From NCBI RefSeq assembly GCF_003353175.1, contig NZ_QHKS01000009.1:186001-250000 (forward strand): a DNA stretch of 64,000 nucleotides. Direction: 5' to 3'. The notes beneath the pieces were generated by a model. It was not told where the DNA came from. It worked only from the letters and a program-made list of their open reading frames with translations, and did no database searches. This document shows, piece after piece, positions 45,463-58,414 of the stretch (positions are counted from its first letter, which is position 1; the number at the start of each line of letters is the position of its first letter). The DNA is from Paraburkholderia lacunae (lineage in GTDB: Bacteria > Pseudomonadota > Gammaproteobacteria > Burkholderiales > Burkholderiaceae). The translations under genes and the position numbers were made by a program.

Positions 45463-47709
45463 TCAGATGTCGAGCGGGTCGACTTCGAGATTCCAGCGCA
45501 GCACGCCCTTGAGGTTGCGCAGCATCGGTTGCCATGCGCGCAGGGTCGCCTGCAACGCTGCGCGCGACGCGCTTTCGATCAGCAACTGCGCGCGATGCAC
45601 GTGCATCACCTTGACGATGGTGAGCGGAACGGCGTCGTAGGCGGTCACGCGTTCGGCCGCCGGAATCTCCGTCAACGCCGCAGCCGCCTGCTGCAAGAAG
45701 GCGAGCGCGGCGTCGAGCGTGCGCCCTTCGGCGCGCAGCAGCGCCTGATAGACGAACGGCGGCAAGTGCGCGTCGCGGCGCTCGGTCAGTGTCGAATTGG
45801 CAAAGCCGACGTAGTCGTGCCGGGCCAGCGCGTGATACAGCGCATGGCGCGGATAGCGGGTCTGCACCAGCACTTCACCCGGCAAACCGGCGCGGCCGGC
45901 GCGGCCACTCACCTGCATCAGTTGCGCGAAGAGGCGTTCGCTCGCGCGGAAGTCGTGCGAGAACAAGGCGGTGTCGGCGTTGAGCACACCGACCAGCGAC
46001 ACTCGCTGGAAATCGTGCCCTTTGGCGATCATCTGCGTGCCGACGAGGATATCCACTTCGCCCGCGTGCACATCGGAGAACAGCGCCTGCGCGCTGCCCT
46101 TGCGGCGCGTGCTGTCGGCGTCGATACGCAGCACGCGGGCGCCGGGCACCGCGCTTGCCAGCGTTTCTTCGACGCGCTGCGTGCCGCGCCCCATCGGCGC
46201 GATATCGACGTTGCCGCAGTCCGGGCACGAGCGCGGAATGCGCGATTCCCAGCCGCAATGGTGGCAGCGCAGCGCGCGCTCGGGTTTATGCAAGACGACG
46301 TACGCGCTGCAACGCGGACAACCGGCGACCCAGCCGCAGGCGTCGCAGGCGAGCTGCGGCGCGTAGCCGCGGCGGTTGAGAAACATGAGGCTTTGCTCGC
46401 CGCGCTCGAGCCGGCTTTTCAGCGCGGCGAGCAACGGTCCCGACAAACCTTCCACCGAGGCCCGTCCCCGCCGCCGTTCTTCTTCCAGATCGATCAGCCT
46501 GACGGCCGGCAGCACGGCCGCGGCGACCGCACGGCGCGACAGCGTAAGACGCATATAGCGCCCCTGGTCGGCCTGCCACCAGCTTTCCAGCGACGGCGTG
46601 GCCGAGCCGAGCACCACCGGAACGCCGAGTTGCTTGGCGCGGTAGATCGCCAGATCGCGCGCCGAATAGCGCAGCCCTTCCTGCTGCTTGTAGGCCGGAT
46701 CGTGTTCCTCATCGACCACGATGATCGCGAGCTTCGGCAGCGAAGCGAGCACCGCGAGGCGCGTGCCGAGCACGATGCGGGCGCGCCCCGTGTGCGCGGC
46801 GAACCAGTTGCGGGCACGCTCGCCTTCCGCGAGACCGCTGTGCAGCGTAACGATCGACGTGCCGTCCAACGCGGCAAAACGCGCCCGGAAGGCCGCTTCG
46901 AACTGCGGCGTCAAATTGATTTCAGGGACGAGCACCAGTGCCTGTGCGTCGGGCTTCGCCGCAAGAATTTCGGCGAGCGCGCGCAGGTAAACCTCAGTCT
47001 TGCCGCTGCCGGTCACGCCGTGCAGCAGAAACGGCGCGAAGCCCTTCGAGTCGCGGATCGCTTCGACAGCGGCCGCCTGCTCGTCGGTAAGCGTGGGCAG
47101 CGGGGACGGCGGCGCCTCCGGCGACGTCGGCGCGGCAAGCGCCGCAGCGGCTTCGACGATGTCCAGCGCGACCCAGCCTTCGGCCTGCCACGCGTCGAGG
47201 GTCGCGATCGCCCTGGGATGGAGCGCGCGGGCATCGGCGGCCAACAAGAAATCGGCCTCGGCGAGCGCCTGTGCAAGCTTTCTCAGCGCGCTGGCGCGGA
47301 CAGGCAATGCCTCCGGCAATGCATCGCGGCCTGCGGAAGTCAGCCGGTAACGCTCTTCGGGTGCGAACAGACGCGTCCAGCGCGACGCGTCGCGCAAGGC
47401 TTGCGGCAAGGCGGGCAGCGCCACTTCCCCAAGCCCGCGTTGATAGTAGTCGGCTGCAAACGCCGCCAGCGCCAGCCATTCCGCCGACACCGGCGGGCAC
47501 GCGCTGCAAACATGGTCGACCGCGCGCACGCGTTCGGCGGGGACGTCACTGTGAGCGGTCACTTCGCATACAAGACCCACCACGTGACGCTTGCCGAACG
47601 GCACGCTCACCAGCGTGCCCGGAACGACGCGCTCGGGCGTGCCGCAACGGTAGTCGAACAAGGTCGGCAGCGGATGATCCAGCGCGACGCGGACGAATAC
47701 GGCGCTCAC
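45463..47709 (-). CDS. priA: primosomal protein N' (PriA helicase)
   Basis: A 748-residue PriA from GTG 47709 (SAVFVRVALDHPLPTLFDY). The N-terminal DNA-binding domain is followed by helicase motif I GVTGSGKTEVYL (about 228-240), DEEHD box VVDEEHDPAYKQ, then eight zinc-binding Cys in CDACGWVAGCPRC...CHHCGWE...CPDCGN, and GTQMIAKGHDF. It restarts stalled forks. A GTG 54 bases further upstream (47763) would add 18 non-conserved residues. The chosen GTG overlaps the stop of a possible small ORF (GTGA). Confidence 0.95.
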   Translation of the reverse strand: MSAVFVRVALDHPLPTLFDYRCGTPERVVPGTLVSVPFGKRHVVGLVCEVTAHSDVPAERVRAVDHVCSACPPVSAEWLALAAFAADYYQRGLGEVALPALPQALRDASRWTRLFAPEERYRLTSAGRDALPEALPVRASALRKLAQALAEADFLLAADARALHPRAIATLDAWQAEGWVALDIVEAAAALAAPTSPEAPPSPLPTLTDEQAAAVEAIRDSKGFAPFLLHGVTGSGKTEVYLRALAEILAAKPDAQALVLVPEINLTPQFEAAFRARFAALDGTSIVTLHSGLAEGERARNWFAAHTGRARIVLGTRLAVLASLPKLAIIVVDEEHDPAYKQQEGLRYSARDLAIYRAKQLGVPVVLGSATPSLESWWQADQGRYMRLTLSRRAVAAAVLPAVRLIDLEEERRRGRASVEGLSGPLLAALKSRLERGEQSLMFLNRRGYAPQLACDACGWVAGCPRCSAYVVLHKPERALRCHHCGWESRIPRSCPDCGNVDIAPMGRGTQRVEETLASAVPGARVLRIDADSTRRKGSAQALFSDVHAGEVDILVGTQMIAKGHDFQRVSLVGVLNADTALFSHDFRASERLFAQLMQVSGRAGRAGLPGEVLVQTRYPRHALYHALARHDYVGFANSTLTERRDAHLPPFVYQALLRAEGRTLDAALAFLQQAAAALTEIPAAERVTAYDAVPLTIVKVMHVHRAQLLIESASRAALQATLRAWQPMLRNLKGVLRWNLEVDPLDI

Positions 47710-47939
47710 GCGGCAGTCTGGGTCAGATGCGTTGATGCGGCACAACGCCGCGTCACGGTCCACATTGGGCAGGAGGCGAATCCGCCGAAGTTAAAGTAAA
47801 ACTTCAATTTCCGCGCTAAGTTTTGGATTCGGCTGAACAATTGCAATCGGTCCGCGTGCCTGTGGATAACTTTGTTGAGAACTTCGTCCGGAACGCCCAA
47901 GAACCGCGCCGCAGCAGCGTTCTGTGGGATTCCGCACAT
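47706..47939 (-). CDS. possible small ORF overlapping priA start
   Basis: A 77-codon frame, ATG at 47939, whose TGA (47708-47706) overlaps the priA GTG start. The translated text (CGIPQNAAAARFLGVPDEVL, then Lys/Arg-rich AT-coded residues such as KLKFYFNFGG) looks moderately protein-like, but there is no clear ribosome site. It could be a leader peptide coupling into priA, a degenerate gene, or chance. Confidence 0.25.
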   Translation of the reverse strand: MCGIPQNAAAARFLGVPDEVLNKVIHRHADRLQLFSRIQNLARKLKFYFNFGGFASCPMWTVTRRCAASTHLTQTAA

Positions 47940-48173
47940 TTCGTCTCGAAGCCGTGAAAGCCTTGCCAGACAAGGCCTGGATCAAATGCGCCTGCAATGT
48001 GCAAGGGCCGGTGCACGATGAAAGCTTCTACCGCGTCGCAACGTGATGAATGTGTATAAGTCAAGTCTTGACAAGTACGAGATCACCATCTGACGGCCCG
48101 AAGCCTAGTGTTTTCCCCTTAGACCGAGAGCCCAGTTCGCTGCACTGCAGCAGAAGTGGTAACGGTTACAGCG
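47940..48173. other. spacer between hemE and the priA leader
   Basis: Sequence downstream of hemE. It includes the small inverted repeat GTCAAG-T-CTTGAC (48060-48072). I see no gene and no convincing T-run terminator. Confidence 0.4.
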
Positions 48174-49274
48174 TCACGTTGGTGCATGAGCGCCGCTGCG
48201 AATTGCGCGGCTATGACGATGAACCTCGTCGACCAGTTCGGCGACGTGCTCAGGCGGCGTGAATTGCGAGATGCCATGGCCGAGATTGAAAACGTGGCCC
48301 GGATGGTTGCCGAAACTGTCGAGCACGGCGCGCGCTTCCATGCGAATCGCAGACGGCGGCGCGAACAGCACCGACGGGTCGATATTGCCCTGTAGCGCCA
48401 CCTTGCCGCCCACGCGTTCGCGCGCCTTGCCCAGATTCACCGTCCAATCGAGCCCGACCGCGTCGACGCCAGTATCGGCGATCTCGTCAAGCCACAGGCC
48501 GCCGCCCTTCGTGAAAGTGATCACTGGCACTTTTTCGCCGTCGTGATCGCGCTTCAGCTGGCTCACGACCTGCTGAATGTAGTGCAGCGAGAAGCGTTGA
48601 TAGACACCGTCCGCCAGCGCCCCGCCCCATGTGTCGAAAATCATCACGGCTTGCGCACCAGCTTCGATCTGCGCATTCAGATACGCCGCGACGGACCGCG
48701 CGTTGACATCGAGAATGCGGTGCATCAAGTCAGGGCGCGCGTAAAGCATCGACTTGACGGTGCGGAAGTCATCCGAGCCGGCGCCTTCGACCATGTAGCA
48801 CGCCAAAGTCCATGGGCTGCCTGAAAAGCCGATCAGCGGGACGCGCTGGCGGCCCTGCGCGTCGGTCAGCGCCGTGCGGATCTCGCGCACGGCGTCGGTG
48901 ACGTAGCGCAGCGTGGCGTCGATGTCAGGCACCGCGAGGCGCGCCACGTCGTCTTCCGTGCGCACTGGCCGGGCGAATTGCGGGCCCTCGCCGGCAACGA
49001 ACTCGAGGCCGAGGCCCATTGCGTCGGGCACCGTCAGGATGTCGGAGAACAGGATCGCCGCGTCGAGCGGATAGCGCTCGAGCGGCTGTAGCGTGACTTC
49101 CGTTGCGTAGGCCGGATTCTTCGCCAGACCGAGGAAACTCCCCGCGCGAGCCCGCGTGGCGTTGTATTCCGGCAGGTAGCGGCCAGCCTGCCGCATCAGC
49201 CAGATGGGCGTGTAGTCGGTCGGCTGGCGCAACAGCGCGCGCAGGAAAGTGTCGTTCAGGAGGTTATGAGCCAC
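48174..49274 (-). CDS. hemE: uroporphyrinogen decarboxylase
   Basis: A 366-residue HemE. The signature [20 protein letters not shown] near the N-terminus and [16 protein letters not shown] in the middle are diagnostic; GLDWTVN and FNLGHGI follow. It converts uroporphyrinogen III to coproporphyrinogen III in haem synthesis. I start it at GTG 49274 ([21 protein letters not shown]), the usual start; TTG at 49295 would add seven residues. It is divergent from the PheC-like gene. Confidence 0.96.
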   Translation of the reverse strand: MAHNLLNDTFLRALLRQPTDYTPIWLMRQAGRYLPEYNATRARAGSFLGLAKNPAYATEVTLQPLERYPLDAAILFSDILTVPDAMGLGLEFVAGEGPQFARPVRTEDDVARLAVPDIDATLRYVTDAVREIRTALTDAQGRQRVPLIGFSGSPWTLACYMVEGAGSDDFRTVKSMLYARPDLMHRILDVNARSVAAYLNAQIEAGAQAVMIFDTWGGALADGVYQRFSLHYIQQVVSQLKRDHDGEKVPVITFTKGGGLWLDEIADTGVDAVGLDWTVNLGKARERVGGKVALQGNIDPSVLFAPPSAIRMEARAVLDSFGNHPGHVFNLGHGISQFTPPEHVAELVDEVHRHSRAIRSGAHAPT

Positions 49275-49491
49275 GTTGCGTGCGACTAAGGGCAAAGGGG
49301 CATTTTACCGGACCCGGCTCGCCACATCGCGCTTGATGCGGGCAATAACTGCATCGCACCTTGCTTGCGGCCTTCTTTGGGACGCCCTGCGCGGCAAGAT
49401 GACTCGGCTGACCGGCCAATATTCAACCGCGATTGGCCGGGCTATCATCCGACGGCTCAACCAGACAACGACACGTAAGCAAGGAGACTCG

Positions 49492-50289
49492 ATGAACAAG
49501 GCAGCACACGCACTGCTCGGCGTTCTGGCCGGTGTTTTGATGCAAGGCGGCGTGGTCCACGCACAGACCAGCGCGACCGCCGCGGCGCCTTCGCGGCTCG
49601 ACGAAATTCTTGCGCGCGGCACGCTGCGCGCCTGCACGACCGGCGATTACAGACCGTACTCGTTCTATAAAGCCGACGGCCAGTTCGAAGGCATCGATAT
49701 CGACATGGCTGAGTCGCTCGCCAAGTCGCTCGGCGTGAAGGCGGAATTCGTCAAAACGTCGTGGCCGAACCTGATGAACGACTTCGTGGCGAAGTGCGAT
49801 GTCGGCGTGGGCGGCGTCTCGCCTACGCTCGAGCGGCAAAAGCGCGCGTTCTTCACGCAGGCGTACATGATTGACGGCAAGACGCCGATCGTGCGGTGCG
49901 ACGACGTCAACAAATATCAAACTGTCGCGCAGATCGATCAGCCGGCTACCCGAGTAATCGTCAATCCGGGTGGTACCAACGAACGCTTCGCGAAACAGTA
50001 CTTTCCGCACGCCAACGTCACCGTCTATCCGGACAACGTGACGATCTTCAAGCAGATCCTGGCCGGCAAGGCGGACGTCATGGTGACGGATGCCTCAGAA
50101 ACGTTATTGCAGCAAAAGCTGAATCCGGGTCTTTGCTCCGTGCATCCTGACAAGCCGTTCCAATACGGCGAAAAGGCCTGGCTTCTGCCACGTGGCGACG
50201 TCGCGTTCCAACAGTATGTCGACCAGTGGCTACATCTGGCGCGAGCAACCGGTGAATATCAGGCGATCTCGGATAAATGGCTGAAGTAA
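49492..50289 (+). CDS. periplasmic solute-binding protein 3 family, PheC (cyclohexadienyl dehydratase)-like
   Basis: A 265-residue exported protein (signal peptide to VHAQ, about residue 25). RGTLRACTTGDYRPYSFYKADG, GVGGVSPTLERQKRAFF, IVNPGGTNERFAKQYFPHA and ADVMVTDASETLLQQ match the PheC-like branch of family 3 binding proteins. PheC-type enzymes convert prephenate/arogenate to phenylpyruvate/phenylalanine in the periplasm. Some relatives are only binding proteins, so activity is not certain. AAGGAG precedes the ATG. Confidence 0.75.
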   Translation: MNKAAHALLGVLAGVLMQGGVVHAQTSATAAAPSRLDEILARGTLRACTTGDYRPYSFYKADGQFEGIDIDMAESLAKSLGVKAEFVKTSWPNLMNDFVAKCDVGVGGVSPTLERQKRAFFTQAYMIDGKTPIVRCDDVNKYQTVAQIDQPATRVIVNPGGTNERFAKQYFPHANVTVYPDNVTIFKQILAGKADVMVTDASETLLQQKLNPGLCSVHPDKPFQYGEKAWLLPRGDVAFQQYVDQWLHLARATGEYQAISDKWLK

Positions 50290-50758
50290 GCAGCCTTGCT
50301 GGTTGCGGGCTACGCTTGCTGCTAGCAGGCCGTGTGTGCTCCGTCTGGCTCGGCGACGGGCCGGATCGATATAGACCTTTTTTAATAATTGCGCACTGTC
50401 GACACAATCCTGTAACCAGAATCGTCGGATGTAAGCAAAAGCAGAACAATGCGGGCCAACGGTCATTGCATTGGATTAACCGGCATGTTTACTCTGCCCC
50501 TCCTTTGCGCGTGCTGCGACGCAGCGTGCTCACTGACGCCGGGAGAGGTAAGGTACGCGGGTCGGGCAAGAGCCTGTAACACAGGCGATCGCCCTCAAAA
50601 AAGATGACCGTGCAACCATTTCATGCGGAATCGACTGAATGGATTGCCTCGCAATATGCGTCGCGAATGGCATCAATCAGGCGTATTAAATTGCGGCTCA
50701 GTCATCGGTAAAACTTACGTTTAAAACGTTTCAATTTGGCAATAAATCCCGCAACGCC

Positions 50759-50923
50759 TTATCTGGCGGGCGTTACAACCTGAAACACTTTGTTACCGCG
50801 CTCGTAGGTTAATTCGCCCACAATGCCCTCAACGGTTTCAACACGGATGTGGGTGGGTGCGTAGTGTGAGCGGATACGATGCACTTGCCGGTCGGCGCTT
50901 GCCGAAGCCCTGTGAAGGGGCAT
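50759..50923 (-). CDS. possible 54-aa small protein
   Basis: ATG at 50923, TAA at 50759. The end reads HIRVETVEGIVGELTYERGN, then KVFQVVTPAR, which has the alternating pattern of a short beta-sheet protein. The ribosome site is poor (AGGG directly next to ATG). It may be the intact 3' part of a decayed gene or a real small protein. The upstream GC-rich part overlaps the candidate small RNA. Confidence 0.3.
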   Translation of the reverse strand: MPLHRASASADRQVHRIRSHYAPTHIRVETVEGIVGELTYERGNKVFQVVTPAR

Positions 50924-51039
50924 CCCTGCTGGGGCCGTAGTCGGCGCAGGGTCGTCGTCTCAGTCGGTTCCTCCTTTGGTCTCCTCGCGCTAACCCCGTA
51001 GCGTGTGGTTTTTAGCGGGCTCCAGGCCCGCTTTTTTTT
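50890..51039 (+). ncRNA. candidate small RNA ending at a strong terminator
   Basis: The plus strand before the terminator is GC-rich with several short self-complementary pieces, has no coding frame, and ends in AGCGGGC-TCCAG-GCCCGCT followed by TTTTTTTT. The nearest upstream plus-strand gene ends about 600 bases earlier. The 5' end and identity are unknown; I could not match it to 6S, tmRNA, RNase P or SRP RNA. Confidence 0.3.
51014..51039 (+). terminator. strong Rho-independent terminator
   Basis: AGCGGGC (51014-51020), loop TCCAG, GCCCGCT (51026-51032) and a run of eight T. On the minus strand no T-run follows, so it works on the plus strand. Confidence 0.85.
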
Positions 51040-51163
51040 CGTCTACTCAAACGTTTGCGCGCTTTTTCAGGGTCGTTTTCGCGCGCCGCCTCGGCCAACG
51101 TGTCCCTCAAAATGCAGGCCGGCTCAGTGCGGGCGTTCGCGCCGCGGCGAGCCGGCATGTGGG

Positions 51164-52894
51164 TCACGCTGTCTTGTCTTCCTTCAACTTCAGTTCGCTA
51201 ATCATTCGTTCGCGCATGATGAATTTCTGCACCTTGCCGGTCACCGTCATCGGCAGTTCATCGACAAAGCGAATGTATTTCGGCACCTTGTAGTGCGCGA
51301 TCTGACCTTGGCAGAATTGCTGGATCTCTTCGGCCGTTGCCTGCTCGCCTGAGCGCAGGACGATCCACGCGCACACTTCCTCGCCGTACTTCGAATCCGG
51401 CACGCCGAACACCTGAACGCTCTGAATCTTCGGGTAGCGGAACAGAAATTCTTCGATTTCGCGCGGATAGATGTTCTCGCCGCCGCGAATCAGCATGTCC
51501 TTCAGGCGACCGACGATATTGCAGTAGCCTTCGGCATCGAGCGTAGCGAGATCGCCGGTATGCATCCAGCCATCGACGACGCTTTCACGCGTCTTCGCTT
51601 CGTCGTCCCAGTAGCCTTGCATCACCGAATAACCCTTGGTGCACAACTCGCCCGTCTCGCCCACCTGCACGATATTGCCAAGCGGATCGACGATCTTCAC
51701 TTCAAGATGAGGCTGGATGCGGCCGACCGTCGTGGTGCGCTTGTCGAGCGGATCGGTGGTCGAACTCTGGAACGACACCGGGCTCGTTTCCGTCATGCCA
51801 TACGCAATCGTGATCTCGTTCAGATGCATCTTCGAGACGACTTTCTTCATCGTCTCGATTGGGCACGGCGAGCCGGCCATGATGCCCGTGCGCAGACGCG
51901 AGAAGTCGTAGGTGACGAAGTCAGGATGATCGAGTTCGGCGATGAACATGGTCGGCACGCCGTGTAGTGCGGTGCACTGCTCTTCGGCGACGGCAGCCAA
52001 GGTAGCGGCGGGGTCGAAGCCCTCGCCCGGAAACACCATATTCGCGCCGACCGATACGCACGCCAGCACCGCTAGCACCATGCCGAAGCAATGATAGAGC
52101 GGCACGGGGATGCACAAAGCGTCCTTCTCGGACAGGCGCATCGCCATCGCGATATAGCGTGCGTTGTTGACGACATTGCTGTGCGTCAGCGTCGCACCCT
52201 TCGGATTGCCGGTAGTGCCGCTGGTGAACTGAATATTGATCGATTCGTGGCACGACAGCGTCGCACCGATGGCGTCGAGCCTCGCGACATCGAGCGTCGC
52301 GCGGCCCTGCTCGATGACTTCGGAGAAGCTCAGCATGCCGGCCGTTTGCGTGTCGCACATGCGGATCACGAAGCGCAGAGCGGGCAAACGCGCGGCATGC
52401 AACTCGCCTGGCGCATGCGTGGCCAGTTCCGGCGCGAGCTCCTGCAGCATGTCGAGATACATCGACGTTTTGAAGCGCTCCGCCGCGATGATCGCCTTGC
52501 AGCCGACCTTGTTCAACGCGTATTCGAGCTCGGCCAGCCTGTAAGCCGGATTGATGTTGACCAGCACGACGCCGATGCGCGCAGTCGCGAATTGCGTGAG
52601 CAGCCACTCCACCCGGTTCGGAGACCAGATGCCTACACGGTCGCCCTTTTCGATACCGATCGCGAGGAGCCCGGCTGCCAGCACGTCGACCTCTTCCGCG
52701 AACTCTTTCCACGTCCAGCGAATGCGCTGCTCGCGAAACACCACGGCTGGACGGTCAGGGAACCGTTCCGCCGTATCGCGCAAGAACTGGCCGATCGTCG
52801 CTTCACTCAACGGAATATCGGTCGATCCGCGGACATACGAGAGGCCGTCTTTCGGTGCGATGAGTGCGCCTTCGCCTGACACTTGCGTTGCCAT
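51164..52894 (-). CDS. AMP-binding acyl-CoA ligase
   Basis: A 576-residue acyl-CoA synthetase. The P-loop-like motif is [18 protein letters not shown], the AMP-binding block [14 protein letters not shown], and the hinge/C-terminal motifs [37 protein letters not shown] and the catalytic Lys in [14 protein letters not shown]. It activates a carboxylic acid to acyl-CoA; the subtype resembles medium/short-chain fatty-acid ligases, exact substrate unknown. ATG 52894 has GGAG upstream; 123 extra codons in the open frame are not part of the gene. Confidence 0.9.
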   Translation of the reverse strand: MATQVSGEGALIAPKDGLSYVRGSTDIPLSEATIGQFLRDTAERFPDRPAVVFREQRIRWTWKEFAEEVDVLAAGLLAIGIEKGDRVGIWSPNRVEWLLTQFATARIGVVLVNINPAYRLAELEYALNKVGCKAIIAAERFKTSMYLDMLQELAPELATHAPGELHAARLPALRFVIRMCDTQTAGMLSFSEVIEQGRATLDVARLDAIGATLSCHESINIQFTSGTTGNPKGATLTHSNVVNNARYIAMAMRLSEKDALCIPVPLYHCFGMVLAVLACVSVGANMVFPGEGFDPAATLAAVAEEQCTALHGVPTMFIAELDHPDFVTYDFSRLRTGIMAGSPCPIETMKKVVSKMHLNEITIAYGMTETSPVSFQSSTTDPLDKRTTTVGRIQPHLEVKIVDPLGNIVQVGETGELCTKGYSVMQGYWDDEAKTRESVVDGWMHTGDLATLDAEGYCNIVGRLKDMLIRGGENIYPREIEEFLFRYPKIQSVQVFGVPDSKYGEEVCAWIVLRSGEQATAEEIQQFCQGQIAHYKVPKYIRFVDELPMTVTGKVQKFIMRERMISELKLKEDKTA

Positions 52895-53077
52895 GGTGTT
52901 GTCTCCGTGAGCGGAAGCTCGCCCTATTGAAATGAATTTGAAATCGATTGTGCCACCGGCGCGTGTCGGGACGGCATCAAGTCTTACCCGCACGCATCTG
53001 CGGCTTATTCCGTCCGTCCGCCACCCCGTCTGAACACATGATTTTGCTGACCTTTCCGTAAACGTCAAGCAGAGGTC

Positions 53078-53102
53078 AAAAAAAAGCAGCCACGAAGGCT
53101 GC
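53078..53102 (-). terminator. terminator of the atp operon
   Basis: On the minus strand GCAGCC-TTCGT-GGCTGC is followed by TTTTTTTT (53085-53078). It lies just after the atpC stop. Confidence 0.92.
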
Positions 53103-53123
53103 TTTCTTTCTGGAACGTGTTGC

Positions 53124-53549
53124 TTACTTCTGACTGCGCAGCTTGCGCAGACGTTGGATCGCAGCGAGTTGAGCCGTCGCATACGCCAGTTCCGCTTGCG
53201 CGGTTGCGTATTCGAGGTTCGAACCCGTGTTTTGCAGCGCTTCTTCCGCACGCTTGCGCGCATCTTCGGCCTTGGCTTCGTCGAGATCCTTGCCGCGAAT
53301 TGCCGTGTCGGCGAGAACCGTCACGGCGCCCGGCTGGACTTCGAGAATGCCGCCGGCGACGAACACAAACTCTTCGTCGCCGTTTTCAGCTTCGATGCGC
53401 ACCGCACCCGGACGAATCCGGGTGATGAGCGGCGTGTGGCCCGGCAGAATGCCGAGTTCACCCGCTTCGCCCGGCAGCGCGACGAACTTCGCCTGGCCCG
53501 AGAAGATCTGCTCTTCCGCGCTGACGACGTCTACTTTAATGGTTGCCAT
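53124..53549 (-). CDS. atpC: ATP synthase epsilon subunit
   Basis: A 141-residue F1 epsilon subunit. The N-terminal beta-sandwich has [13 protein letters not shown] and [19 protein letters not shown]; the C-terminal part is a two-helix hairpin. It links F1 to the c-ring and inhibits ATP hydrolysis. The ATG at 53549 has AGGAG; the open frame runs further only because it enters a hairpin repeat. Last gene of the operon. Confidence 0.97.
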   Translation of the reverse strand: MATIKVDVVSAEEQIFSGQAKFVALPGEAGELGILPGHTPLITRIRPGAVRIEAENGDEEFVFVAGGILEVQPGAVTVLADTAIRGKDLDEAKAEDARKRAEEALQNTGSNLEYATAQAELAYATAQLAAIQRLRKLRSQK

Positions 53550-53564
53550 ATCGACTCCTGTGGC

Positions 53565-53598
53565 GACCAGAGTTAGCGCTTTAGCGCTTACTCTGGTC
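53565..53598. repeat. atp hairpin repeat, copy A
   Basis: GACCAGAGTTAGCGC, TTTA loop, GCGCTTACTCTGGTC, followed by CCATGCAAAGCG. The stem pairs at 14 of 15 positions. It lies between atpD and atpC, 13 bases from copy B. Confidence 0.85.
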
Positions 53599-53611
53599 CC
53601 ATGCAAAGCGC

Positions 53612-53645
53612 GACGAGTGTTAGCGCTTTAGCGCTTACTCTCGTC
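53612..53645. repeat. atp hairpin repeat, copy B
   Basis: GACGAGTGTTAGCGC, TTTA, GCGCTTACTCTCGTC, followed by CCATGCAAGGC. The outer stem differs from copy A (CGAG/CTCG for CCAG/CTGG) while pairing is kept. Confidence 0.85.
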
Positions 53646-53750
53646 CCATGCAAGGCTGGGTTGAGCGTAGTAAGAGGCGCCGGCTTTGCGTTCCGATACA
53701 ACAGGTATCGATACGCGCGAGGCCGGCGCCCGCTTCGTTACACCCGACCT

Positions 53751-55163
<1,413 letters not shown>

Positions 55164-55248
55164 TCAATTCTTCACTCGCGCAAAGGCGCAGTTTCGATGG
55201 GGGTGCGCCGCGACGGCGCACACCAAGCGGTGTGCCTGACCGTCAAGG

Positions 55249-56133
55249 TCAGACTGCCGCTGCGCCACCGACGATTTCCGACAGTTCTTTTGTGATCGCG
55301 GCCTGACGGCTCTTGTTGTACACGAGCTGCAGTTCGTTGATGACCGTCTTCGCATTGTCCGAAGCGGCCTTCATCGCGACCATCCGTGCCGACTGCTCCG
55401 ATGCCATGTTTTCCGCGACGGCCTGATAGACCAGCGCTTCGACATAACGCACCAGCAGTTCATCCACCACTGCCTGCGCATCCGGCTCGTAGATGTAGTC
55501 CCACTGCGTGCTCGGCGTCGTGCCGTCTTCTTCCTTGCGCTCGAACTGGTCTGCCGACAGCGGCAGCAGTTGCTCGATCACCGGCTCCTGCTTCATCGTG
55601 TTGACGAAGCGCGTGTACGCCAGGTACACCGCCGAAACCTTGCCTTCCGAGTACAGGTCGAGCTGCACCTTCACCGCACCGATCAGCTTTTCCAGATGCG
55701 GCGTGTCGCCCAGATGCACGACATTCGACACCACCTTGGCGCGCAGACGATTCAGGAAACCCAGACCCTTGGTGCCGATCGCAGTTGCTTCGATCGTCTT
55801 GCCCTGGCCTTCCAGTTCCTTGAACTTCTGCAGCGACGCACGCAGCACGTTGGTGTTCATGCCGCCGCACAGACCTTTATCGGTCGTGACGAGGATGATG
55901 CCCGCCGTCTTCGCGCCTTCGTTCGACACCATGAACGGGTGGCGATACTCCGGGTTCGCACGGCTCATGTGTGCAGCGATATCGCGGACCTTGTCGGCAT
56001 ACGGGCGAGCAGCGCGCATGCGCTCCTGAGCGCGGCGCATCTTCGATGCGGCCACCATCTCCATCGCTTTCGTGATCTTGCGCGTGTTTTGCACGCTCTT
56101 GATCTTGCCGCGAATTTCCTTCATTCCAGCCAT
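55249..56133 (-). CDS. atpG: ATP synthase gamma subunit
   Basis: A 294-residue central-stalk subunit starting [32 protein letters not shown], with the C-terminal [35 protein letters not shown]. The ATG is close to AGGAG (2 bases between), and a second ATG nine bases later gives the more usual spacing; either is possible. The hairpin repeat copy C overlaps the region just upstream. Confidence 0.96.
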   Translation of the reverse strand: MAGMKEIRGKIKSVQNTRKITKAMEMVAASKMRRAQERMRAARPYADKVRDIAAHMSRANPEYRHPFMVSNEGAKTAGIILVTTDKGLCGGMNTNVLRASLQKFKELEGQGKTIEATAIGTKGLGFLNRLRAKVVSNVVHLGDTPHLEKLIGAVKVQLDLYSEGKVSAVYLAYTRFVNTMKQEPVIEQLLPLSADQFERKEEDGTTPSTQWDYIYEPDAQAVVDELLVRYVEALVYQAVAENMASEQSARMVAMKAASDNAKTVINELQLVYNKSRQAAITKELSEIVGGAAAV

Positions 56134-56148
56134 TGCTTGCTCCTTGTC

Positions 56149-56182
56149 GGCCCGAGTTAGCGCTTCAGCGCTTACTCGGGTC
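56149..56182. repeat. atp hairpin repeat, copy C
   Basis: GGCCCGAGTTAGCGC, TTCA, GCGCTTACTCGGGTC, then CCATGCAAAGCG. It lies between atpA and atpG. The outer stem is CCCGAG/CTCGGG, again different from copies A and B but paired. Confidence 0.85.
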
Positions 56183-56272
56183 CCATGCAAAGCGATCGAA
56201 GCAGCGCGGGGGCATTCACATGCGGCCCGCGCCGCCTCAAGGTCCGTTTATGCCTTGCGGATCACTCGCGGA

Positions 56273-57814
<1,542 letters not shown>

Positions 57815-57872
57815 TATTCGCTCCTGATAGTCAATTCTGTTGCGTGCCAGCCGCTGAAGCGCTTCAGGCGCT

Positions 57873-58412
57873 TCAGGCCGTCAGAGCCGTTTGCATGCTG
57901 GCAAGCCGCGCGCGGACCGAGGTATCGAGCACTTCGTCGCCAACCGTCACGCGCACACCGCCGATCAGCGACGGGTCGACTTCGACCGTCGGCTTCAGCT
58001 TGCGTTTGAACTTGCGTTCGAGACTTGCGACGAGGTCGTTCAACTGCGCGCCTTCGAGCGGGAATGCGCTAACGATCAGCACATCTGCCGCCCCTTCGCG
58101 GGCGTTCTTCAACTCTTCGAACTGCGTGGAGATTTCCGGCAGCAATTGCAGGCGATGGTTATCGACCAGCATTTGCACCAGATTCTTCGCTTGCGCATTG
58201 TCCTTGAGCGGCGACTTGACCGCGGCCAGCAGCAGTTCGCTGACCTGGGCGTGACTCACTTTCGGGCTCGAGGAGATCGACAGCACTTCGGGCAGACGCG
58301 CAACCTGTGCCAGCTCCTGCACGAGCGTGGACCAGGCGGCGATGTCACCAGCTTCGGCCACGCCAAACAGCGCTTCTGCGTACGGACGGGCGATGGTTGC
58401 AAGTTCGGCCAT
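57873..58412 (-). CDS. atpH: ATP synthase delta subunit
   Basis: A 179-residue peripheral-stalk subunit ([16 protein letters not shown] at the start, [25 protein letters not shown] at the end). It connects the b-dimer to the top of F1. Only two bases separate it from atpF. Confidence 0.96.
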   Translation of the reverse strand: MAELATIARPYAEALFGVAEAGDIAAWSTLVQELAQVARLPEVLSISSSPKVSHAQVSELLLAAVKSPLKDNAQAKNLVQMLVDNHRLQLLPEISTQFEELKNAREGAADVLIVSAFPLEGAQLNDLVASLERKFKRKLKPTVEVDPSLIGGVRVTVGDEVLDTSVRARLASMQTALTA

Positions 58413-58414
58413 GA

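Larger units (their letters stand above)
50290..51163. other. long intergenic region with candidate small RNA and tiny ORFs
   Basis: 874 bases without an annotated-size gene. It has a strong plus-strand terminator at 51014-51039, a protein-like 54-codon minus-strand frame (50759-50923) and a 35-codon plus-strand frame (50604-50711). Structured GC-rich sequence from about 50890 to 51039 may be a small RNA ending at that terminator. Confidence 0.5.

Noticed and set aside
45529..47799. 756-codon plus-strand frame opposite priA
   Set aside because: Antisense to PriA helicase and zinc motifs; not protein-like.
50604..50711. 35-codon plus-strand frame (MTVQPFHAESTEW...)
   Set aside because: Too short, no ribosome site, and no supporting context; noted only as part of the unusual gap.
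53550..53640. Longer starts of atpC and atpG with an MHGTRVSA prefix
   Set aside because: The shared prefix is read from the hairpin repeat (GTCCCATGCAAAG on the opposite strand), not conserved protein; normal starts with ribosome sites lie downstream.
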